Assembly: GCA_949825065.1 (NCBI GenBank)
Contig: OX463839.1
Location: 31,195,540 to 31,259,539 of the forward strand
DNA length: 64,000 nucleotides
Reading direction: 5' to 3'
Origin: Odontocerum albicorne
Lineage: Eukaryota > Arthropoda > Insecta > Trichoptera > Odontoceridae
The translations under genes and the position numbers were made by a program. Below are positions 26,416 through 38,209 of this stretch, one piece after another (the first letter of the stretch is position 1; every line of letters starts with the position of its first letter). Under the pieces are notes generated by a model. It was given only the letters and a program-made list of their open reading frames with translations. It was not told the DNA's origin and did not search any database.

Positions 26416-26562
26416 TGTTAAATAAATAAAATAACCCAATAATACTTTACTAACATCTAATTTTATCATTATTTTTGTTCAATTGTATAATTAACGTTGG
26501 ATATTAGACGATATTCAAAAATGAAATCGTTGAAATAAATATAAACTATTAGTTTTTTCAAA

Positions 26563-26702
26563 AGATAGAAGAGAAAATGCTGGAACTAGGAGTGCGAAGA
26601 TACAAGAGAAAATGCTGGAACTAGGGGTGCGAAGATAGAAGAGAAAATGCTGGAACTAGGGGTGCGAAGATAGAAGAGAAAATGCTGGAACTAGGGGTGC
26701 AA
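26563..26702. repeat. 35-bp minisatellite, four copies
   Basis: The unit runs AGATAGAAGAGAAAATGCTG then GAACTAGGGGTGCGA. The copies differ by single bases only. Confidence 0.95.
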
Positions 26703-27172
26703 AGAACTAAAAACCATTTTGAAAACACTGTGCCCAATTCATATATTCGTATATTGAATTCAGCTGAATCCACTAAAATATTGAATCCATCGTGACACAT
26801 GGTCACGAGAGTCGATGTTTGTGATCGCATTAAGACGATTAATGTTAATTCTATCCATTAATAAAGGCACGACCAAACTATTGTCCGTTCACTTTAAACC
26901 AAACCATTATTGCTGATTATCAAAATATCAATTTAGAATTCTGCTTTTTATTCGAATAAATCCCACGGCCACTTCAGTGAATTAAGATTTTTCTCGAATT
27001 TTCAAGTAGATTTTTATGTAGAATTTTCTCAATATTTCGTTTTCATTAAAATCCAAAATACATTTCATAATAGAAAATAAAAATAATAATCAATCCATTT
27101 ATAGTTTTTACTTCCTAGTGTATGGACATCTTGCATTTATATTAAGTATTTTTTGTAAAAATATATCAATAA

Positions 27173-27246
27173 GTTTATAAAAACAGATACATATATCCCA
27201 AGTGTGTCAGATCACACTTGGGATATATGTATCTGTTTTTATAAAC
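27173..27246. repeat. Perfect foldback, 34-bp arms, 6-nt loop
   Basis: The arms 27173-27206 and 27213-27246 (core ATACATATATCCCAAGTGTG) are exact complements separated by TCAGAT. No target duplication or coding content was seen. Confidence 0.93.
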
Positions 27247-28107
27247 AGTAAAGTTTGTTGAAAAGAATGTTAAAATATCTTGTTCGTTTACCAATTTCGG
27301 ATTGAAAACAAAACACTAAATATCGTGATTAATCATGAAAAAAAAAGTGATATTGAAAAAGAAATAGTTATGGTTTAAGTAAGATTGAGAGAATTCCAAA
27401 GACAGATAAGAATTTATTGTATAATCAAAAATGTATATTAGAAGAATCTGAAAACTGAATATATCTGAAATCAATTCGATGAAAGGAAATGAAAATGTTG
27501 TGATTTTTTCAAACATAAAATGTTAAAAAAATATTATATTTTACTATCTCGATATCATGAATATTCTAAGAAATGATTTTCGAAATAAAATGAAAAATAT
27601 AACATTTATAAATATCAACATTGTATTATAGAAACGTGACTTTTGTAGCAAAAACAATTTATCTATTGTAATATTTTTTTATTTTAAGAAATTTGAAGTT
27701 AAATATTGTCTCGATTGAAAAGTCTTCATTCTATCTAGACAACAAATTGTATGCATATTCTGTTTTTCTTTACGGACTTGCTGAAGATCTTTTTATAAAA
27801 ATCATATAGAGTCCAAAAAAGTTGGAAAACTCTTGATGGTAACAATACCGAATATTAATGATTGAGACCTCTAGATATAATGACACTTAAAGTTTACAAG
27901 CAATTATGTAAAGAGTCGAAGCAAATACTTAAATAAGTTGGTCTGCTAAAAAAATCGATATAATTTTTTTTAAATTTGAAACAATAAGATATTGTAAAAG
28001 GATTTCTATTGACGTGGGTAGACGTATTTTTATAAATTATATCTCACCATCATCAACCCTAAAACCCAGCATTCTCTAACACTTATGTCTTTTAGCAACA
28101 TATAATA

Positions 28108-29394
28108 GGTTAGTCAAAAAGTTTTGAAAGCGACATCTATGGAGCAGTAGAAAAACCAAAATTTCTACGCCATTTTAATATTTCATCTTTCATAAGAACG
28201 TACTCAAAATTTAATTTCGATCTGTCAATTCATTCTTTGTTTACAAGCCATTTGAAGTTGACGTGTCAGTGTATTTTTTAACAATGGAAAAATCCGAATA
28301 TCGTGCAGTGATTAAATTCTTTGTTTTGGAAGGTTTATCGGCTACTGAGATCCATGCAAAGATGGTGAAAGTATTAAAGGAGTCTTCTCCTTCATTTCCA
28401 ACCGTTCACCGATGGGTTTTGGAGTTTAAGCGTGGCCGTACAAGCGTTGAAGACGATCCACGCTCAGGACGTCCAAAAAGTGCATCAACACCAGAAATCA
28501 TAGTGAAAATACAGGATATGGTTTTGGAAGATCATCGATCGACTGTGGATGTGATAGTTGACACCATAGGCATCTCACATGGAACAACATGGCATATTTT
28601 GGCTGAAGTTTTGGGTTTCAAAAAACTGTGTGCACAATGGGTGCCGCATTTGCTAACAATGCAACAAAAACACGTTTGAATGCGACTTTCTGAGCAACAT
28701 TTGGAGCAATTTCGAAAGGATTAAAAGGATTTTCTGCGTCGATTCATCACTATGAATGAGACTTGGGTCTACCACCATGATCCTGAATCAAAACATGAGG
28801 CTAAAGAGTGGTGTGAACCAGGCACTTTGGCTCCGAAGCGAGTTCGTGTTCAGAAATCGGCCAAGAAGGTGTTAGCGTCAGTTTTTTGGGATGCAAAAGG
28901 AATTTTATTGATAGATTATCTCCAAACTGGTAAGACAATAAACTCTGATTATTATTGTGACCTTTTGGACCAGTTGGATGAAAAAATTTGTGAAAAAAGA
29001 CCCGGTTTGCAGAAGAAAAAAATCATTTTTCATCAAGACAATGCACCTGCTCACACAGCTCAAAAAACCATCGTGAAAATCAGTGAATTGGGGTACGAAT
29101 TGTTGCAGCATCCACCCTATTCACCAGATTTAGCTCCCTCTGACTTCTGGCTGTTCTCACACCTCAAAAACTCCTTCGTGGAAAGCATTTTTCATCAAAC
29201 GAAGAGGTTATAGCCGTCGTAGAGGAGTATTTTGCAGGCCTTCCAGAAAGTCACTTCCGTGATGGGACAACAAAGTTGGAAGATCGTTGGACCAAGTGTA
29301 TTGATCTTATGGGAGACTATACTGAGCAATAAAAGTGATTTCCCCCCAAAAAAAATGTATTTTCATTTCCGCTTTCAAAACATTTTGACTAACC
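28108..29394 (+). mobile_element. Full-length mariner element, dead
   Basis: Terminal inverted repeats start GGTTAGTCAAAA at the left and CTAACC closes the right, with TTTTGAAAGCG shared inside. A TA duplication flanks the element (28106-28107 and 29395-29396). Its length of 1287 bp is normal for mariner. It carries the broken transposase at 28284-29332. Confidence 0.95.
28284..29332 (+). pseudogene. Mariner transposase pseudogene
   Basis: The coding frame starts at MEKSEYRAVIKFF and shows the helix-turn-helix region, the GRP linker (DPRSGRPKSAS) and the WVPHLLT block. In-frame stops occur at 28677-28679 (TGA, probably from CGA) and 28722-28724 (TAA). A one-base shift lies near 29171, after which the frame continues to LMGDYTEQ and a stop. 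The catalytic triad of DD34D mariners should be Asp-Asp-Asp. The first Asp is Asn here (MNETW, codon 28755-28757), while FHQDNAPAH and YSPDLAPSD remain. It encodes no working enzyme. The change at the active site, the stops and the shift show it has been unselected for some time. Confidence 0.93.
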
Positions 29395-29841
29395 TAGTAG
29401 TATATCCTCTAATTGGTTATACCCAGTGCGCGACAGTTTCTGTCACACAATTCAGCTATCTCAATTATTAATTTGGCCCCTCGGTTTTGGCATTTCAATA
29501 AGAAGTCACTGTAACTCAATATGTCGATTGATTTTTCTATGGAAAAGGATCACTTGAAAGTTATGTGAATGCATTGAAGAAACACGATATATGTTAAAGT
29601 ATAGGTTTTGCAATAATCCTTCTAGCACTTGCAAGGCCTCGCTCTTGCGGTGCACCTTCTAGCTACGCAGGTACAAGGCTTATGTATAAATTGCAGTAAT
29701 TGGATCTGCTAGTACTTCAATATATTAAGTACATTATTCAGGGTATTATTGACACGCTCTGCCCTAAGGAGTGTAATGTGCTCAGGTTGAGTCATAGCTA
29801 CATCATTCACATACGGTAAACTTTCAATAGTAATAAATAAT

Positions 29842-30042
29842 AACGACCTCCGTGGCCAAGTTGGTAAAATGACTATCTTCCAACACGGGTATTGCGGTTT
29901 TTTTTAAAAGGGTCCCAATTTGGTAGAAGCGTTTATCTGATAACAATAGTGTACTTGTGCGCGTTAGACGTGTGCGAGTGTTGTTGCACCTTCATTACGA
30001 GTTCCGTGCCTACTCCAATGATTCTTAACCCGAAGGCGCAAT
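29842..30042 (+). mobile_element. tRNA-headed SINE, tail type B
   Basis: The head GACCTCCGTGGCCAAGTTGG is followed by a degraded B box and a tail with GTTTATCTGATAACAATAGT, ACGTGTGCGAGTG, TACGAGTTCCGTGCC and CCCGAAGGCG. The same tail is seen at 10820-11042. Confidence 0.8.
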
Positions 30043-30669
30043 CAATGGTGCCGAAAACAATGTTTATTTAATATGTCCGTGTCTTCAATTTGGATATGTT
30101 GAGGCGACCATGCGAATTAAAAAATTAATAATTTTCCACCATTATTACCATATCTGCATACAATTAACTATTAACGACCAAATCTGTCATTTTTACACCA
30201 CTTAATATGTCTGTCTCTTAATTTATGTTTTCGGTATTTATTTAAATGTTAATTTGCGTAATCGAGTCATAAAAAAGTCGATAGAAAATATCACAGAAAA
30301 TCTACGATTTGGGAAACAAAAAATAGGCTTCATTGTCAACTCTCTTGATATTTTGTTTTTATGAACACAAATTTCTCTATCAAATGAAGTTAATAAGAAA
30401 AAAAAAATTTGAGGAAAAATACTTTAATGTATATATTGATGTACGTTCGTCGCTCATGCGATATTTCGTTTTCAAAGACTTTAAAAAATATCACCTTTGT
30501 TCTCAATAGTTTCGTTACACCAGGTACACGTGAATGCATCCGCAAAAATTGCGGAACATCATAAATGTGATAATTCTGCTCAACGTTGTTGATGTTAATT
30601 CTATGAATCATCTAAAGTAATTTTTTATTAGTATTTCTACTGAAGACTAAACAATCATTATCATCAGCT

Positions 30670-31130
30670 TTACAATCCAGGATGAGTCTTGGCTGCCTGC
30701 AGGATTTTCCGCCACCTATTTTTCTCAACAGCATTCCTTTACAATTGGTTATACCCACTGTGTGGCAGTTCTCTCTCACACCATCCGGCAATCTCAGCTT
30801 TGTTCTCCCTACTCTCCTACGCCCCATAGAATCGCTAAGCAATGCCTTTCTTGCAGGGTTAGCGTCATGCATTCGGTATAAGTACCCAAGTCAACGCAGT
30901 AGGGAAATTTTTATTAGTTTTGCCGTGCTAGCCTCGCCATACAGGATTTAGAGCGTTTCGTTATATCTCCGTTTCCACTCACCATTGTCATAAATTTGAC
31001 CATATATTCTGCGGAGAATCTTTCTCTCAAAGGTATCTAGAACTCTTTCGTCTCGTTTTGTAAGTTTCCAGGTCTCGCGTTAGTTGTCAGCAATCTAACA
31101 ACTGCATCCTTAAATTTTTCTACCATCTAC
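30670..31130 (-). mobile_element. LINE remnant, family C, C-terminal end
   Basis: The minus strand encodes ANPARKALLSDSMGRRRVGR then TKLRLPDGVRENC, and in broken frames RWRKILQAAKTHPGL followed by a stop. This is the characteristic C-terminus of a common arthropod non-LTR RT family. Upstream broken frames read NLQNETKEF and IWSNLWQW-like residues. Stops and shifts are frequent. Confidence 0.8.
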
Positions 31131-31214
31131 GTCTTCTTCGCTCGTTATTGATTTCAAACATATTTTCATTCTAAGTGTTTTGCAACAAATTTTCTTAGTA
31201 TGGTCAAACTGTCG

Positions 31215-31280
31215 GTGATCATAGTCTAACGATTAACATTCACGCTAAGCAAGTGGACGCCCCAGGTTCGATTCTTGGCG
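31215..31280 (+). mobile_element. tRNA-like head, probably another SINE
   Basis: CATAGTCTAACGATTAACAT resembles an A-box region and CCAGGTTCGATTCTTGG a B box. No acceptor stem can be paired, so a functional tRNA is unlikely. Confidence 0.4.
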
Positions 31281-32349
31281 GCTTCAATTCCGGAATAAAT
31301 TCTTATATCGCTATTAAAAAACACACAAATAACGCTACATGTTTTTTAAACTAATAAATGCCTTCGGCAAAATAAATCTGCCGACAGTTTTGGAAGTTCA
31401 TTATCTATGCATCGAAATTTTGGGTTTGACCTGTCAAGATTGTATGCTTGCTGAAGTGCAACTACTTCCACACACAAACTAATATACGCACCGGCGTCTT
31501 CTATTCACAAAATGACTAGCAATTAAACTCGATCAAGAGGGATAGTTTATCGTATCATGGTGAAACCGTCTCAAGATTCCTTAACCATAAACTAATAAGA
31601 TTATGTAACTGAACTGCTGAAAATAAAACAAAAAATGTAGTACAATAAATTATGACCCTACTTTCTGCTCAAGAGTTCCAATTCCTATTAAGCCAAAACA
31701 TATAATCAGATAAATAAATTAATTCCTAGTAATCACCATAGTTGTTTAATATTGTGATTGATTTCCTTAAGGCTTACTTAGAACGAGCTACGAGTAGTAG
31801 AATAAAGTCTATTAAAAAAACATAAATATGTTTCTGCAATTTTTGTCTCTGATAAATATACTCGTACAGGGACCATATACAGACAAATACAAGGACAAAA
31901 GAAATATAAATGTGCGAGTACTAGTATCACTGATAAACACCACGCGCAATAAACAAGCAGATGCGAGGGCTGGGAGATCGAGACGAGGATACACTCGTAT
32001 TAATCAATTGAAATCCCGAGGGGAGAGAAATTAACTCAATAGCAGCAATACGATACAAATCTCATTCAGCTACCTACTGGCTACCTACTGAATCAAACAA
32101 ATATAGAAAACACACACGCCTTGCTATTCCTGAATTATAGATGACGAAAAGTAATAATTCAGCTTGTTGCCAAACCACGTAGAGAGCACATAAGAAAAAT
32201 TACTTACTAAAAATACTGGAAGCTATAGAAGCAAAATAAAAGAGTATTTTCAATAGGTCCAAGATGTGTAACATAATTTTATTTGGAATCGAATAATTTG
32301 AAGGATATTCAAAGATATAAAATAGTTAAAATTTTAGTATTTCATTAAC

Positions 32350-32526
32350 AACATTCGTGGCCTAATTAGTAATCCTGGAAGTTTATTTTTTTAAAGGGTA
32401 ACAGTGTGGTTTCACTTAAGGCCTCTTTAACATTTTTCTGGTTGGTTATAAGAATTTACGAGTACCACATGGAAATGAGTCCACCATGCTTTATTAAATA
32501 CAACGAAATCATAATACAATACAATG
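32350..32526 (+). mobile_element. tRNA-headed SINE, tail type A
   Basis: CGTGGCCTAATTAGTAATCC is the head. The tail has TTTCACTTAAGGCCTCTTTA, ACCACATGGAAATGAGTCCA and TAAATACAACGAAATCATAA. Confidence 0.75.
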
Positions 32527-32722
32527 CCTTATCAAATACAATAAAAATTATCTTCAGAGAGAAAAATCTTTGATACAGTAGAAATCTAAAATATTTACCT
32601 GCCTTTCAAATAAATCAAATGCATTATTCAGTTTCATTTTAATAAAAATATTATAAAGTTACTATATAAAATTATGGCAGTTATATGTAGAAATAATGTG
32701 AAAAAAAGAAAATGCACATCGT

Positions 32723-32752
32723 AAAAATATTTCCATTAATGGAAGTATTTTT
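32723..32752. repeat. 30-bp near-perfect palindrome
   Basis: AAAAATATTTCCATTAATGG and its continuation GAAGTATTTTT read the same on both strands except at one pair. There is no loop. Confidence 0.8.
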
Positions 32753-33611
32753 GAGGATATGGAACTACAACAAGGAAATCTTGAAATGTTTGTGAATGTG
32801 CTTCATACAAAGTACTAAACGAGATTTCCTGAAACATTTCCCTAGTTAAGGGTCCAAAATATTGATTTCATATGATGTTTATTTTACCCAAATTTTAATT
32901 AAGTCATTCTGTCTCAGACCCTTTTCGAAATGACGTCAAAAACAAGGTGTATTACTTTTTCATTTTTACTCAGAAGCTTTTTGGAGTCATTAGATTAATT
33001 TGAAACTCAAAAATCTAAAAGCATTAATCATCCTTTTCATATACACATTTATAAATTTTCTTTGATTTTTATTGTAATTTAGTGATGAAAAAAAAAAACA
33101 ACGTAATGAATCGTTACATACGTCATTTGACATTTATGATTTAGGAAATTTCTCTCGGAAAGAGATTAACAATCTAAATATTGGCACGCATATGACGTAT
33201 AATTATGTTAACAAATGATGCCCAAATACGTTTATCATAATCATGCCATAAAGGGATTAGGGTGTCATAAGTGTTATTTTCCAAATAATAAGTTTGTCAT
33301 TTGTATGTCAGACTATAGGAATACATATAATACGATAAACACGTAAATGAATGGGATTGATAAGATAGCGACGAGACCGCCAGAGAAATTGATGTTCATT
33401 TGCAATTTATAAAGCACTTATTTCTTAATCCACGTATGTTTCAGCAACTCGAAAACATTATAATTCCGCATATTATATTTACGAAATACATCAACGTTTT
33501 TTTACGATACTATTTTTTTACGATACAATACTACATACATTAACGACTGTATATAAGTTTGTATATGTGAAAATAATACTTTTGAATATTTTGTGCGACC
33601 TTCCTTTATTT

Positions 33612-33660
33612 ACTTTTGTCTAGTTGGTTGGACGAGATTACCACCTGGAAATAATTTAGC
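33612..33660 (+). mobile_element. SINE tail fragment
   Basis: TTTGTCTAGTTGGTTGGACG and AGATTACCACCTGGAAATAA resemble the middle of tail type A. A similar piece is at 53346-53420. Confidence 0.45.
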
Positions 33661-33756
33661 AAAATAATTAAACAATGAAATGTTAAGTAAATGTGTAAAC
33701 AAAATACTTTCAACAAATCAACACTCATGGATACATTTATAAAACTTCTGAAAATA

Positions 33757-35041
33757 TTGGGTCCTTACATGTGAAATTGGCGTTTTGTTTGGGAGGAACA
33801 TAAAGTTGATTTTTTTTTAATATAATATATTTATTTAATCAAAGTATGTACCATTGCTATCTATGCACTTTTGCCATCTCATAGGTAGTTCATCGATCCC
33901 TTTACTAAAAAAACCATTCGGACGGGAATCAATAAAATCTTTGAAGTCGGTTTGGACTGCCCCATCGGAGTTGAATTTTTTCCCTTGCAAGAAGTTATCC
34001 AAATTTCGAAAAAAATAGTAATCTGTTGGGGCAAGGTCCGGAGAGTACGGTGGATGTCTTAGACATTCCAATTGAAGCTCTTCTAATTTGGTAGCCGTCT
34101 GTTGTGCAGTGTGTGGTCTAGCGTTATCATGAAGCAGCAGTGGCCTAGAGCGATTAACCAGCCTCGGTTGTTTAGCAGCTAGCTTTTCCATCATGGTTTG
34201 CAGTTGCTGACAATAGACATCTGCCGTAATCGTCTGGCCAGATTTAAGAAAGCTGTAGTGAACGACACCAGCACTAGTCCACCAAACGCTCACAAGTAAC
34301 TTTTTTGGAGTCAATTTTCGCTTGGGGCATGGTTTGGCTGGTTCGGCAGGGTTCAGCCATTGCGATGAGCGCTTCCGATTATCATACAAGATCCACTTTT
34401 CATCACAGGTAATGATTCGATTCAAAATCCCTTCATTATTGTGCCGGTTGAGTAATGCAACGCAGCAGTCAACGCGCGTTTGTTGATTTGCTTCACTCAA
34501 TTCGTGAGGTACCCACCTTTCAAGCTTTTTCACCTTCCCAATTTGCTTCAAGTGGATTAAAACAGTTTTATCACTAACACCGCAGCCTGCAGCTAACTCG
34601 GACGTGGTTTGCGATGGATCCGCTTCCACAATAGCCTTCAATTCTTCATTATCAACTTTCTGCACGGGGCTTGTTCTGCAGGTCGAAATTTCCAGAACCA
34701 AAAACGGAACCAAATTGGAACCAAAAACGCACGGTGTTTTCTTTTGCGGCACCGTCGCCATACACATCATTAATCCTTCGAGCCGTTTCTGCAGCACTGG
34801 TGCCACGGTGGAACTCGTACTCGTAAATAACGCGATATTTCAAGTTTTCCATTTTGTAAACTGAGTGACGCAAAGAAAAAAAACAATTGAGGAAAAAACA
34901 AATGAATTATAATTTTCGAAACACAAATACTTGAGTAAATAGCTGTATAAATTTGAGTTTGAAATTCCTAACCAAAGAGAAGATATTTGAGATCAAAGTT
35001 GCAAGTACGGCAAAACGCCGGTTTCGTATGTGGGGACCTAA
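33757..35041 (-). mobile_element. Full-length mariner, cecropia-like, nearly intact
   Basis: The ends are inverted repeats: TTGGGTCCTTACATGTGAAA at the left against TTAGGTCCCCACATACGAAA on the opposite strand at the right, both then leading to GGCGTTTTG. TA flanks both sides (33755-33756 and 35042-35043). The element is 1285 bp. The transposase runs on the minus strand at 34852-33835. Confidence 0.95.
33835..34852 (-). pseudogene. Mariner transposase with a single apparent frameshift
   Basis: The N-terminus begins MENLKYRVIYEYEFHRGTSA with the helix-turn-helix region and WFQF. A shift by one base in an A run at about 34667-34669 separates it from the rest. The remainder is one uninterrupted frame from VDNEELKAIVEADPSQTTSE to SNGTYFD and a stop. 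The DD34D residues are all present in ITCDEKW, LLLHDNARPH and PDLAPTDYYFF. WVPHEL and YSPDLAPTD are family signatures. The usual GRP linker after NKPR appears shortened. Apart from the shift and linker it looks intact, so it is younger than the mariner at 28108. Assignment to the cecropia group is from overall resemblance. Confidence 0.92.
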
Positions 35042-35073
35042 TATCAAAAAATTAAAATTTGTAATATATGATG

Positions 35074-35403
35074 CTTGCCGCAGCATGGCATGCCCTTAAT
35101 ATGACCAATATAGGATACTTTCCGCAGCATAGCATGCCCTTAATATGCAATATAGGATACTTGCCGCAGCATGGCATGCCCTTAATATGCAATATAGGAT
35201 ACCTGTCGCAGCATGGCATGCCCTTAATATACAATATAGAATACTTGCCGCAGCATGGTATGCCCTTAATATGACCAATATAGGATATTTTCCGCAGCAT
35301 GGCATATCCTTAATATGCAATATCGGATACTTGCCGCAGCATGGCATGCCCTTAATATGCAATATAGGATACTTGCCGCAGCATGGCATGCCTTTAATGT
35401 GAC
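35074..35403. repeat. 42/44-bp tandem array with four-unit higher order
   Basis: Eight copies of CTTGCCGCAGCATGGCATGC then CCTTAATATGCAATATAGGATA. Copies 1 (35074) and 5 (35244) share a longer GACCAAT variant and copies 2 (35118) and 6 (35288) share TTTCCGCAGCAT. The array is therefore built from a 170-bp four-unit block. It starts 33 bp beyond the mariner end and runs into a poly(A) tract at 35405-35421. Confidence 0.95.
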
Positions 35404-35539
35404 CCAAAAAAAAAAAAAAAAATTTCCATAAACATTTCACATTAGATTTCACTGGCTTGATATACTTTTCAAGTGGTAATTTATTTACAAATGCGCAAAT
35501 TAAAACATCAAACGTGTTGATAGTCTGATACATACATAC

Positions 35540-35770
35540 AAAGACACTATCAAGCCATTTCCCTATCGGGTAAGGCAAAGAGGACTAAGCTCCAGATTTT
35601 CCAATCTCAACACACGTCCTTCGCCTGTTTCACATCCATAAACCTTCTCATGCAACTACGATTCCTCTCACCTTTTACGTTTCATTCTTTCAAAACATCA
35701 TTCACTTGATCCACCCATATTTCCCTTGGTCTTCCCCAAACAACTCTTATCCTCACACTGATGACTGCTT
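35540..35770 (-). mobile_element. LINE family A fragment
   Basis: CCCTATCGGGTAAGGCAAAG, then CATAAACCTTCTCATGCAAC and CACTTGATCCACCCATATTT, reads on the minus strand as the eroded 3' end of an ORF2 with a GRPR-W-DQV-like pattern. Similar blocks are at 14380, 36078 and, inverted, 59010. Confidence 0.5.
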
Positions 35771-36077
35771 AAAACGATATAAAAATAGTAAATTAGTTTT
35801 CCAAATAATGTGTACAGTTTCGTACAGCACGCGATTTTAAACGTATTCATTTACTTTATGCATGACCTCAAAATTATACTCAAAATAATATTCGATTTTT
35901 CCATATAATCAATCGATCAAATTGAGCTGTCAAAAATGTAAATGGAAGGGTATAACACTTAAAAACATAATTGAAAAGATAACTCAACCATATTCTCAAG
36001 AATTATTCACAGAGACCTCGATTTCAAATTGAAAAAAAAATGCAATTGATGTTACTTTTGATACTAAAACTTTATAA

Positions 36078-36535
36078 CATACCATCACGTAATTTCCATG
36101 TTGGGGTAGACAGAGAGGACGGGGTGCCAAAAATTCCTATTACAGCATACTTTCTTCACATCCATATATCTTCACAAACAATTACCTTTGTTCCTCTTAC
36201 TCCTTACCATTCCTTCTTTCAAAACTTCATTCACTTAGTCGAACCATATTTTTTTCGATCCTCTTCTACCACGACTTCTACACATGTTTGTATTGTAGAT
36301 TTGCTTAGTTAGTTTTTGGTTACCAATACATTCAACAGGTCTAAAACCCCTCAACGTGTTCTTTTTTCCCTTATTTAGTAAAACATCTGTTGTTTTCTAT
36401 CATACTCAATGCACGCATTTCCAGCGCATGTACTCTACTGCTTTAATTATTTTTTGCAAGTTTCACTCCCACACATAAATGCACTAATACGCTGCGCTGT
36501 TGCGAACCATCAGTTTGGCCGATTTTGATAGAGAT
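36078..36535 (-). mobile_element. LINE family A remnant with 3' end
   Basis: It begins with the terminus ACCATCACG and TGTTGGGGTAGACAGAGAGG. CATTCACTTAGTCGAACC, CGATCCTCTTCTACCACGAC and TGCACTAATACGCTG follow as in the copy at 19365-19700. The coding strand is minus and carries many stops. Confidence 0.6.
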
Positions 36536-37254
36536 CAGTTTAAATAGGAATCTTTTGAGTACATGCCTTAATATTCAAATAAAAATATGACCAAGTTTTA
36601 AATTAATACTTAACGATTATGTAGTTTATTGTAAATATGAAAATTTTTAATAAATATAATGAGCCTTTAAACATTTTTTATGAGGTTTTCGAACCCATTT
36701 GATCAAGTCATTACGTAGTTTCACGAGATAAATAAACCAGTATGTATACTTCAATATAAATTTTTCACTCTTTTAAGCTTTTCCGAAGTCTTCAGAGGCC
36801 ATTTAATAGTGCAATTGTATAGTTTCACGAGATGAATAAATCACTTTCATCAGGAGAAGCTGAAAATTATTTCGAATCACTGGTCTAACTGGATTTATTT
36901 GGTTTCACATTGATAACAATTTATATTTATATAGTCACTACTAGACATTTCATAAACAATCGTTGCAACAAATGTAATGGAACGCAATCAAAAGATGCAT
37001 CATTATCATCATTATAGCTCCATTGCACGCTCTGGCGTCAATACGCTTGGGAAAATTCAACAATTTATATTGTAGTTAACTCGAGTATCTATTTATGTTT
37101 CAATACTTGTATGATGTCTCACATATATTTTATCTTCTAACAAAATAATAAATAGAGATTCTACATAAACTACGGATTTTGATTGCAAAGATTATATTAT
37201 ATTTTTTCATTTAAAATGTCGTATACGTTCGAGTGATCCAACTAAAAGATCCAA

Positions 37255-37600
37255 ACAAATGGATGACTCCAGAAATCCTTTTCTAAACCACCAGCTCCCG
37301 ACCCCTAGGTTGAAATCCAGGCACAGTTTCATCAAGACCATTAAGGAACAACCTCTTGCTGTTATTAGAAATAACGAATGGAAAGGAACATCTAGTGTCA
37401 GCAGATGCATTTTGCCTGTAGGGCATTACCATTTGGAAGACATGGATATATCTTAATAGGCTCCGAACAGAAATTGGGAGAACGAAAAGCAAGATGTCAA
37501 AATGGAGAATATTGAATCATATTCTGTATCTACGGTAAGCAACAGTCCGTGCGACACTCGCTACAGCGCCCAAAGAGCCCGATGTCTTGCATCGAAGAGG
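37255..37600 (+). mobile_element. LINE remnant, jockey-like C-terminus
   Basis: The plus strand reads LNRLRTEIGRTKSKMSKWRI then LNHILYLR and, beyond a stop, ATVRATLATAPKEPDVLHRR. This is the NRLRTxxGR...KWGI region before the terminal Cys/His motif of jockey-type ORF2 proteins. The Cys residues are not preserved. Confidence 0.6.
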
Positions 37601-37899
37601 ACTAAGAATGCCCAGTTCTGTCCAGGTGATTTCTTAGTGGAAATAATTTAGTACCTTTAACACGATAAGAAAAAGAGGATACGAAAAAGGTTATCATAGT
37701 GGAGTATTGTTTTTTTCTTACTTTGAATGACACCTGCTTAACTCTTGAAGAAGTGGATTGACTGTTTTGTTTCCTCAATCTGCCCAAGAGGTTACCAAAA
37801 AGTAAGAAATGTGTCACCCATTGTATTAACGTGGTCATCTTCTATCTTGCAGTGAAGACGGCGTGTTTCATTATTCTGATTTCATCCTCAAGATAAATT

Positions 37900-38105
37900 G
37901 ACGATCTCCGTGGTTTAGTTGGTACCAGACCAGTCTGGAGGTTGCGAGTAAGATTCCGGTTGCGAGTAAGATTTTTTTAAACGGTTTATCCTAGCTTTCA
38001 TTAAAGGGCAGTTAAAATATTCTGATTGGTTGAAAGGAAATTCACACTTAAATAAATCAGCCAGGTAATACTGTTAACAACGAAAATGTTATACAACACC
38101 AATAC
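37900..38105 (+). mobile_element. tRNA-headed SINE, tail type A
   Basis: ACGATCTCCGTGGTTTAGTT is the head, with an internal duplicated GGTTGCGAGTAAGATT. The tail keeps TTCACACTTAAATAAATCAG and TGTTAACAACGAAAATGTTA. Confidence 0.7.
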
Positions 38106-38209
38106 AATAAAAACAAAATAAATTTAAGATTTTATTAATTTGTATGAAAATTTCTTCAAACCAATCAGAAAGATCAAGAAGGTCAGTAGCTAAAAACCAA
38201 AGACACCCC

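Larger units (their letters stand above)
28035..29470 (-). mobile_element. LINE family C fragment split by the mariner
   Basis: Right of the mariner, ATTGGTTATACCCAGTGCGC and ACACAATTCAGCTATCTCAA match 30747-30800 closely. Left of it, CATCATCAACCCTAAAACCC and TTTTAGCAACAT weakly match the flanking part of the same LINE at 30660-30740. The simplest reading is that the mariner jumped into this LINE copy. The left match is weak. Confidence 0.4.
29400..33756. other. Repeat-rich DNA between the two mariners, no gene seen
   Basis: It contains two SINEs, a LINE C remnant, a tRNA-like SINE piece near 31215-31280 and a short palindrome. The open frame 31828-32034 (plus) lies in more complex DNA but resembles nothing I recognise. 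Confidence 0.5.

Noticed and set aside
35052..35578. Several open frames of 68-160 codons with a repeated residue pattern
   Set aside because: They are translations of the 42/44-bp tandem array; all six frames stay partly open because the unit repeats. No start context or family match.
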